Assembly (NCBI RefSeq): GCF_009363115.1
Contig: NZ_CP045297.1
Coordinates: forward strand, 1-34,849
DNA length: 34,849 nucleotides
Source: Paenibacillus brasilensis
Lineage (GTDB): Bacteria; Bacillota; Bacilli; Paenibacillales; Paenibacillaceae
Direction of reading: 5' to 3'
The notes below the pieces were generated by a model. It did no database searches. It saw nothing but the letters and a program-made list of their open reading frames with translations, and had not been told where the DNA came from. This document shows positions 29,521 to 34,849 of this stretch, one piece after another. A program made the translations under genes and the position numbers. Each line of letters starts with the position of its first letter. Position 1 is the stretch's first letter.

Positions 29521-30462
29521 ATGAGTAATGAACTTCAAGATTTCGAACGCTGGTTGATAGAAAATGGACTTTCGGAGAATTCTATTGATCGGTATATGGT
29601 TGTCGCTAGGAGCTTTATAGAATGGCACAATAAGCTGATGAAGAATAGTGACTTTGATCCTTTAAATGTATCGGGCCGTGATTTAAACGACTGGAAAAAG
29701 TATTTATTGGAAGAGGCTACTTATCAGCGTGGGAACCAAGAGCCAAAAAGATATTCGATCAGCTCAGTAAATAATTATTTGAAATCGATCCGAACTTTTT
29801 TTCAGTATTTTTGCGATGAGGGCATCATTAAAAACAATCCTGCCTTGAAGGTGAAAACGCAAAAAATAGCTGCTGATTTTGACCAAGACCCAAGATGGTT
29901 AGAACGTTCAGAACGAAATAAGCTGCTACGAATTGTTGATGACGAGAATTCAGCAGTAAAGAACCGTTGGAAATTTACACGTAATCGCGCCATTGTTTAT
30001 GTGCAGCTTTATGCAGGGCTACGGGTAAGTGAAGTTGTAGACTTGGAACCGGAAGACATATCTTTTGAAACGGGTTACTTGTTCGTGCGTGATGGTAAAG
30101 GTGGCAAGGCCAGACGTATTGAAATTAATAAGGATTTACGAAAGGCGTTAGCTGAATGGTTAGCGGAGCGCGGTGATCCAGACACCAAAAAGTTGTTTAC
30201 ATCGTCCCGTGGGGGTAAAAAGCTCTCTAAACGTGGGATTGAGTATTTGTACGACACATTAAGCGAGAAGACAGGTATAGATGATCTTACCACTCATGTA
30301 CCCCGGCATACATTGGGTCACGATCTTATTGAGACTGGTTATTCTCTCCAAAGAGTGGCTGACATTCTAGGCCACACAAATATAAATTATACCCGGGTCT
30401 ATACAAAGTCGAGCAGCCAAGAACGCAGGGAGGCGTTAGAAAGCCTCTCGTCAATTCGATGA
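29521..30462 (+). CDS. Tyrosine recombinase (XerC/XerD-like)
   Basis: 313 residues. Residues 5-110 are a SAM-like core-binding domain (FERWLIENGLSENSIDRYMV, SVNNYLKSIRTFFQYFCDEG). The catalytic domain has R168 (YAGLRVSEV), K193 (DGKGGKARRI), H259 and R262 (THVPRHTLGH), H285 (LGHTNINYT) and the nucleophile Y294 (RVYTK), so all key residues are present. It could resolve plasmid multimers or act on a specific site; the site is not identified. The TGTACA elements are one candidate substrate family (inference). The next gene follows after 13 bases. Confidence 0.93.
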   Translation: MSNELQDFERWLIENGLSENSIDRYMVVARSFIEWHNKLMKNSDFDPLNVSGRDLNDWKKYLLEEATYQRGNQEPKRYSISSVNNYLKSIRTFFQYFCDEGIIKNNPALKVKTQKIAADFDQDPRWLERSERNKLLRIVDDENSAVKNRWKFTRNRAIVYVQLYAGLRVSEVVDLEPEDISFETGYLFVRDGKGGKARRIEINKDLRKALAEWLAERGDPDTKKLFTSSRGGKKLSKRGIEYLYDTLSEKTGIDDLTTHVPRHTLGHDLIETGYSLQRVADILGHTNINYTRVYTKSSSQERREALESLSSIR

Positions 30463-30475
30463 AAGGAGCATGCCG

Positions 30476-30799
30476 ATGGAATCAGGGAATGCCAAAGCTA
30501 TAGCTACAGCTTATCAAATTGCAACTCTCACTTACCCAAGTTACGAGGTATTCGAATTGCTCAACCCCCTACCTTTCGAGCGTGTTTTAGAATTGTTGTT
30601 AATTATGAGACAGTCACCGCGCCCGGTTAAATCTCCAGTTAATTTTCTGAGAAGGGCAATTCAGGAGGGTTGGAGTCCAGAGACGATGCCTGAAAAAGTT
30701 GATCGGCACATGGAGTATTTAGAAGAGAACCATTATGTTCGTCGTGGCTTGACACTAGATCAGGCTAGAGAAAAAGTTCAGAGAAATCGACAGCAATAG
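30476..30799 (+). CDS. Hypothetical plasmid protein
   Basis: 107 residues. I choose the ATG at 30476, seven bases after AAAGGAG, rather than that at 30470. The segment KSPVNFLRRAIQEGWSPETM resembles the helical motif at the C-terminal end of some Firmicute replication and DnaD-type proteins, with helices before (PLPFERVLELLLIMRQS) and after (VDRHMEYLEENHYVRRG). Not assigned. Likely cotranscribed with the recombinase. Confidence 0.65.
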   Translation: MESGNAKAIATAYQIATLTYPSYEVFELLNPLPFERVLELLLIMRQSPRPVKSPVNFLRRAIQEGWSPETMPEKVDRHMEYLEENHYVRRGLTLDQAREKVQRNRQQ

Positions 30800-30819
30800 T
30801 GGTGTTAGGAGGTTAAGCC

Positions 30820-31212
30820 GTGGAAAAAGGAGAAGCGTTTTGGATTTATATCATCGAATGCCAAGACGGAAGTTTTTATGTCGGCATGACCGAAAGTATT
30901 GTAAATCGTCTTAGCAGTCACTTAATGGGCAAAGGTTCTTTACACGTAAAACATAGAAAATGGCGTAGGTTGCTACAATGCTGGATTTTGTTTGAGGATC
31001 GAACCAATGTAGCGAGAGTAGAAAAATATATAAAGACACTCACAAAAACAATCAAAGAAGAGATCGTAGCAAGTCCGGAACTCTTACAACAACGAATCAC
31101 AAACAACCTGAAATGGCCCATAAAAATGCGAGTGGTTGAAAATTTTTTAGTGGGGCGAAAGGTCGTTGAAAGTCACCCTGATTTAGCACCGTATTTCGAG
31201 CAGGTTAACTAA
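30820..31212 (+). CDS. GIY-YIG domain protein
   Basis: 130 residues, GTG start behind AGGAGG. The N-terminal 80 residues form a GIY-YIG nuclease domain: WIYIIECQDGSFYVGMT, with R at the expected position (VNRLSSHL) and a conserved Glu-like position near VARVEKYIKTL. Stand-alone proteins of this type are structure-specific or homing-like nucleases, or DNA repair factors. The catalytic tyrosines appear as the I-Y-I and Y-V-G variants, as in YhbQ-type proteins. It closes the recombinase operon. Confidence 0.8.
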   Translation: MEKGEAFWIYIIECQDGSFYVGMTESIVNRLSSHLMGKGSLHVKHRKWRRLLQCWILFEDRTNVARVEKYIKTLTKTIKEEIVASPELLQQRITNNLKWPIKMRVVENFLVGRKVVESHPDLAPYFEQVN

Positions 31213-31354
31213 AGCCGTCACCGAATAGCGGCCGGAACGGAGTGAAGGACCCGAAGGGTTGAACGTGAGCTGCTGCAACTCACGACGCTACAGTCTACAG
31301 CTTTATTTTCTCAGTAGTTGCCCGTGATGACCTCGAAAATGATTTTGTTATTCT

Positions 31355-31382
31355 AAAGTCCTCCATGTTGGAGGGCTTTTTT
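31355..31382 (+). terminator. Terminator before oriT
   Basis: An 11-bp stem (AAAGTCCTCCA with TGGAGGGCTTT, one G-U) and a TGT loop, then a T-run. Between 31213 and 31350 there are small dyads (for example GTGAG/CTCAC near 31266) but no gene. Confidence 0.88.
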
Positions 31383-31528
31383 GTGTGTAGTAGTTATTAT
31401 TCATCATCTGGCAGGGCGAATTGTACTACGAGTTATTCGCTTATTATAGTGCTAGAGGCTTCTTTTTACGGGTTTTCTTTATTCCTAATGATGGGAATGA
31501 TAAACTGAATGGAGAGAGGTGAAACAGG

Positions 31529-31588
31529 ATGTTTTGGGGTAGCAAGCATTGGAAGTGTGGCCACACTTCCAAGAAAATTGCTTGTTAG
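31529..31588 (+). CDS. 19-residue ORF over the oriT palindrome
   Basis: ATG at 31529, eight bases after AGAGAGGTGA, encoding MFWGSKHWKCGHTSKKIAC and stopping in the first nic-like hairpin. The ribosome site is good and the ORF spans the 24-bp palindrome exactly. It may be a leader that couples translation to oriT structure, or it may be chance. Confidence 0.35.
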   Translation: MFWGSKHWKCGHTSKKIAC

Positions 31589-31633
31589 GGTTTCACCCTA
31601 AGACCCGAAAATTCATTTAGGGCTGCGCCCTAA
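31549..31633 (+). other. oriT: Candidate origin of transfer (oriT) with two nic-like hairpins
   Basis: A 24-bp perfect palindrome (31549-31572, arm TTGGAAGTGTGG) is followed by two related hairpins: TTAGGG-TTTCA-CCCTAA (31585-31601) and TTAGGGC-TGC-GCCCTAA (31617-31633). The second contains TGCGCCCT (31624-31631), the core shared by IncQ/pGO1-type nic sites (TAAGTGCGCCCT). It lies 25 bases upstream of mobC. The nick would be expected near the G-C step at 31627 (inference). Confidence 0.75.
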
Positions 31634-31657
31634 TACCCCCGAACGGAAGGTGAAGAT

Positions 31658-31984
31658 TTGGCAAAAAAAAGAATCAGAGATAAAGAAGTTAAGTTTTTCG
31701 TTACTGCTGCTGAACTTGAACTGATTGATAAAAAGGCAGAAGTTGCTGAATTGGACCGGAGTAAATATTGTCGCCAGATGACGCTTGATGGCCTGATCAT
31801 TAAACAGGATTTCAAGCAAGTGGATGACCTAGTTTATGTAGTGAATAAGATAGGAAATAACATTAACCAAATTGCCCGGAGAGCTAATGAAGTGGAGTAT
31901 GTTAGCTTGGATGATATTAAATATTTGAAAAAACAGCTTGAAGGCATATATAGCCAGATTGAACGATTTTACGATGGAGGGTGA
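31658..31984 (+). CDS. mobC: MobC-family relaxosome accessory protein
   Basis: 108 residues, TTG start behind GGAAGGTGA. The RHH-like N-terminus (KEVKFFVTAAELELIDKKAE, LDRSKYCRQMTLDG) and the MobC signature (VYVVNKIGNNINQIARRANE, LKKQLEGIYSQIERF) are clear. MobC proteins bind oriT, help melt it and assist relaxase nicking. It overlaps the relaxase frame and is adjacent to the predicted oriT. Confidence 0.93.
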   Translation: MAKKRIRDKEVKFFVTAAELELIDKKAEVAELDRSKYCRQMTLDGLIIKQDFKQVDDLVYVVNKIGNNINQIARRANEVEYVSLDDIKYLKKQLEGIYSQIERFYDGG

Positions 31985-31989
31985 TTCAA

Positions 31990-33462
31990 TTGCCGTATGT
32001 AAAACAAATTACAATACGTTCGACGTTGAATCGTTCTCTAAAGTATATCGTTAATGATAAGAAAACAGATTACGGTTGTTTTGTTACTGGCGTGAATTGT
32101 GCCACAAGTGACAAGCTGGCCTATAAACAAATGCTTGCCAATAAAAAAAGATTCAAGAAAGAGAGTGGGACACTAGGCTTCCACTTCATTCAATCGTTCA
32201 AAGAAAATGAAATAAGCGATCCTTACAAAGCTCATGAAATTGGTTTGAAGTGGGCCGACAAAATGTTCGGGGATAAGTACCAGTTTATTATTAGCACTCA
32301 TTTGGACAAAGGTCATGTCCATAATCATGTCATCATAAATTCGGTTTCATTAGAAGGGAAGAAATTTAACGCTTGCAAAAAAAGTTTGCAGGAGGCACGC
32401 GACTTTTCCGATGAAATTTCGAAAGAATATGATCTGAATATTATTCCTTACAACAAAGAATCTGTTCCTAAGTCTTATAAAGAATGGAACGAGGAAAAGC
32501 GCGGCAACTCATGGAAGGCTCATATAAAAAGTGATATCGACACCGTACTGGATTCATCCAAATCTTTTGAGGATTTTGTGTCGAAGATGCAGCAGCTAGG
32601 GTACACGATGAAACAAGGCCATGTCAAATACATGACGTTTAAAGCTCCCGGTATGGAAAGATCAGTTCGGGGGAAAACGTTAGGGCCTAATTATACCGAA
32701 GACCGGATAAAAGAACGGATTCAGTTGAAACAATTCAATTTTGTCGAATCCAAACGCAAGTATAGATACCGTTTCAAAACTAAAACAAGCCGTAGCCATC
32801 TAATTGATGTAGCCAGAAGCTACCGTTATAAACGCGGATCATTAGCTGTTAATCTTATGCTCTCCATAGCGCTTATTCGTGCTATTGCCAGCCGCAACGC
32901 AGCGGAATCCAAAAGAAGAAATACAAGAAGGGACTTTTCTGGTGAAATAGAGATAGCTAAACTGTCTAACCAACTCCAATATATTACGGAACATAATTTA
33001 AAAAGTAAGGCTGACTTAAAACTAGCTACTCAGAAAATCGAATTACAAATGCAGCAGGTTAATGCTGTCATGGTAGAAGCAAGCGAAATGGTTCATAAAA
33101 TTGGTCTTGTTAATCAGACGATTGAGACATACAACAAATACAAACCAATCTTTGAGGAATACCAGGCTGCAACCATTAAGAAAATGATTATAAAGAAAAA
33201 ATACGGCCCTGAATTGGATACCTTTGAGAAGGCGTTCAATCAATTGAAAAAGCTAGGCATACAGGAGAAGGATTTCTCCTCTTACGTCCAACGTGAGGCA
33301 TCATATGAATTGAAAATCAAACAACTGACTGATCGGCTCAATGCATCCAGAATGGAACTGTACAAAATCAAAGATATTGAAGCTACTCTGGATCGTAGAG
33401 ATCGAGGTTATATAGTAGGTAAGAAGCATATTAAAAAGAACGAGAGAGGTAAAATTCATTAG
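31990..33462 (+). CDS. MOBP-type relaxase (MobA/VirD2 family)
   Basis: About 490 residues. A GTG at 31981 directly follows GGAGG, but a TTG at 31990 has eight-base spacing and gives PYVKQITIRSTLNRSLKYIV, so I prefer it. The metal-binding motif is T-H104-L-D-K-G-H109-V-H111-N-H113, typical of PF03432. A likely catalytic tyrosine is among those in the first 30 residues (SLKYIVNDKKTDYGC). After residue 270 there are basic helices (RSYRYKRGSLAVNLMLSIAL) and a long coiled coil (LKLATQKIELQMQQVNAVMV). It nicks oriT, attaches to the 5' end and is pumped with the DNA through VirD4. Confidence 0.95.
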   Translation: MPYVKQITIRSTLNRSLKYIVNDKKTDYGCFVTGVNCATSDKLAYKQMLANKKRFKKESGTLGFHFIQSFKENEISDPYKAHEIGLKWADKMFGDKYQFIISTHLDKGHVHNHVIINSVSLEGKKFNACKKSLQEARDFSDEISKEYDLNIIPYNKESVPKSYKEWNEEKRGNSWKAHIKSDIDTVLDSSKSFEDFVSKMQQLGYTMKQGHVKYMTFKAPGMERSVRGKTLGPNYTEDRIKERIQLKQFNFVESKRKYRYRFKTKTSRSHLIDVARSYRYKRGSLAVNLMLSIALIRAIASRNAAESKRRNTRRDFSGEIEIAKLSNQLQYITEHNLKSKADLKLATQKIELQMQQVNAVMVEASEMVHKIGLVNQTIETYNKYKPIFEEYQAATIKKMIIKKKYGPELDTFEKAFNQLKKLGIQEKDFSSYVQREASYELKIKQLTDRLNASRMELYKIKDIEATLDRRDRGYIVGKKHIKKNERGKIH

Positions 33463-33481
33463 GATATGGAGAGTGAGCAAC

Positions 33482-34108
33482 ATGATAAAACATATCATTT
33501 TTGATTTTGACGGTACGTTGGTAAAATCCAGAACTCTTGCCGTTGATTTATTTAATGAGCTTTCAGATAAATACGGATATACAAAGATGGAATACGACGA
33601 AGTTGAAGAAATGTCCAAGCTGTCTATTATGGAAAGAGTTCGAAAATTGAACGTACCGATTTTGAAATTCCCCATGCTTGTTAAAGAGATGAAGCAATTA
33701 TATAAAAGTTACATTATCGAATTGGATTTAGTTGATGGTATTAGTGAATTGTTGTACGGCCTAAAAAGCAAGGGTTATCAGTTAGGGATACTTTCATCTA
33801 ACACAGAGGAAAACATTAATTATTTTTTGAAGACGAATGACATCCAAGTGTTTGATTATGTCTATGTTGCTAGTAACCTCTTCGGGAAAGATAAAGCCAT
33901 AAAAAAACTAATCAATCATTACCAGTTACCTAAAGAACAGGTTTTGTATATTGGCGACGAGCTGCGTGATGTGGAGGCATGTAATAAAATCAATATTCCG
34001 TTTGTTGGCGTGACTTGGGGATTTGATTCAGAAGAATTATTGTCTAAGGGTAACTCCAAAATTATAATACACGATCCTTACGAAGTTTATGGGGTCGTCA
34101 GAGGATAA
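33482..34108 (+). CDS. HAD-family phosphatase (PpaX/Gph-like)
   Basis: 208 residues; the ATG at 33482 is ten bases after GGAGAG, better than the GTG at 33473. HAD motifs are in order: I, IIFDFDGTLVKS; II, GILSSNTEEN; III, a lysine near DKAIKKLINHY; IV, LYIGDELRDVEAC. A helical cap lies at about residues 15-80. The family hydrolyses small phosphates such as phosphoglycolate or pyrophosphate. It lies between the relaxase and the histidine kinase with a six-base gap to the kinase, so it may be part of the signalling unit; the substrate is unknown. Confidence 0.88.
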   Translation: MIKHIIFDFDGTLVKSRTLAVDLFNELSDKYGYTKMEYDEVEEMSKLSIMERVRKLNVPILKFPMLVKEMKQLYKSYIIELDLVDGISELLYGLKSKGYQLGILSSNTEENINYFLKTNDIQVFDYVYVASNLFGKDKAIKKLINHYQLPKEQVLYIGDELRDVEACNKINIPFVGVTWGFDSEELLSKGNSKIIIHDPYEVYGVVRG

Positions 34109-34114
34109 TGTTAT

Positions 34115-34849
34115 ATGGAGTTTATTTTTGTACTGCTCCTTATACCAGCTGCAATTATTTATTTTAGAAACCCTAAAGATGAAGCCACTAGATGGCTTAC
34201 CTTTTTCATGGCCAGTTCTGCAAGTGGCTCATTTTCTCGAATGTTGCGATTGTACGTACTTCCTGATTTAGACCCGGAGAGCTTCTGGACATTGGTTGTT
34301 CATGGCGTAAGGTTTGGCTTCTACTTCCTTTCTCATCACGTTTTCCATTATGGACTGCTGATGTATGCGATCATTTATTCGCTAGGAGCTTCTTTCAAAT
34401 ATAAAAAAACACTAACTCTTTTTTTACTTGCCCCTCTGATCTACAGCATTTTGTTGACTCCATGGCATGATTATTCTAAACAACTTGAAACGATTTCTTA
34501 TTTTTATTGGACAACGGCCTATGATTTATTCGCGGCCTGTTTAATCATTTATGCTTATCGAAAAGAAACAAATATAATCATAAAAAAAAGCCGGCATCAT
34601 AATGCTCTTATTTTCATACCCACCATTTTTGCGATTGTCCTTTTTGTGAATATAAGAAACACCTTTATGCCATCTTCATTGGTGAATAGAACAATAATTG
34701 TATTTACGCTCTATTCGTTCATTGTTTTTGTTGTTCTTGCTATACGGAACGGAGTTTTAGGCGTGAAAATCCAAATCAATAATCATGTATTGCACAGCAC
34801 GGCAAGAGCGACAGCCAACAGTACAGATATTATCAACCATACGATAAAA
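34115..34849 (+). CDS. Sensor histidine kinase, N-terminal membrane part (continues at base 1)
   Basis: 245 codons open to the window end, ATG behind GAGG. About seven membrane segments are visible (FIFVLLLIPAAIIYF, WLTFFMASSASGSF, FLSHHVFHYGLLMYAIIYSL, LTLFLLAPLIYSILL, TAYDLFAACLIIYAY, ALIFIPTIFAIVLFV, TIIVFTLYSFIVFVVLAI). A linker ends in STARATANSTDIINHTIK, with the likely phospho-acceptor H242 three codons before the edge. Bases 1-612 continue the frame directly (DEMNKIRMIIDRT), making 448 residues. The topology resembles AgrC-type or other 7-span sensors, so a hydrophobic or peptide signal is plausible (inference). Confidence 0.88.
   Translation, partial: MEFIFVLLLIPAAIIYFRNPKDEATRWLTFFMASSASGSFSRMLRLYVLPDLDPESFWTLVVHGVRFGFYFLSHHVFHYGLLMYAIIYSLGASFKYKKTLTLFLLAPLIYSILLTPWHDYSKQLETISYFYWTTAYDLFAACLIIYAYRKETNIIIKKSRHHNALIFIPTIFAIVLFVNIRNTFMPSSLVNRTIIVFTLYSFIVFVVLAIRNGVLGVKIQINNHVLHSTARATANSTDIINHTIK

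Noticed and set aside
31213..31350. A gene or tRNA between the GIY-YIG gene and oriT
   Set aside because: No ORF with a ribosome site and no cloverleaf with a TTCGA-type T loop; only small dyads and a terminator downstream.

Overview
The window looks like one complete circular conjugative plasmid of about 35 kb, opened inside a gene. A reading frame that starts at 34115 runs off the right edge and continues in the same frame from base 1. Joined, it gives a 448-residue membrane histidine kinase whose phospho-acceptor motif sits at the join. The host is probably a spore-forming, low-GC Firmicute, most likely Paenibacillus or a relative. The reasons are strong AGGAGG-type ribosome sites, frequent TTG and GTG starts, two Spo0E-like phosphatases, AbrB-type regulators, an RRNPP-type quorum receptor with a peptide gene, and a Tn1549/PcfC-type transfer system.

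Layout, read around the circle. Mobilisation and signalling (31.5 kb to 2.1 kb): an oriT candidate with a repeated nic-like hairpin, MobC, a MOBP-type relaxase, a HAD phosphatase, the histidine kinase and response regulator, then two divergent XRE regulators. Transfer operon (2.1-12.8 kb): PcfB/DUF3801-like protein with an FtsK-gamma-like domain, VirD4-type coupling protein, pilin-like protein, VirB6-like protein, PrgI, VirB4, NlpC/P60 hydrolase, a surface protein and a small coiled-coil protein, ending in a terminator. Regulatory cargo (13.0-16.1 kb): Spo0E-like protein, RRNPP receptor and secreted peptide, two AbrB-zinc-ribbon proteins and a small membrane protein. Then come a large structured RNA candidate (16.27-16.92 kb), a second Spo0E-like protein and an ArdC antirestriction protein.

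Replication and segregation (18.2-22.8 kb): small leader ORFs, the initiator, five iterons, a second large structured RNA candidate, two DnaA boxes, ParA and a ParR-like ribbon-helix-helix protein, with ACGTATACGT-rich centromere-like arrays. Accessory region (22.9-31.4 kb): a putative two-piece sigma factor, a 1.27-kb transposase-less element with perfect 39-bp inverted repeats, hypothetical membrane proteins, a zeta-like toxin with its antitoxin, small DNA-binding-like proteins, a tyrosine recombinase and a GIY-YIG nuclease.

The genes fit a self-transmissible plasmid that senses its host population and physiological state (kinase/regulator pair, peptide/receptor pair, Spo0E-like phosphatases). 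It also evades restriction (ArdC) and secures inheritance (ParA/ParR, toxin-antitoxin, recombinase). The least explained parts are the two RNA-like regions, a family of intergenic elements built from regularly spaced TGTACA motifs that lie between modules, the split sigma pair, and the inverted duplication of a centromere-linked block.
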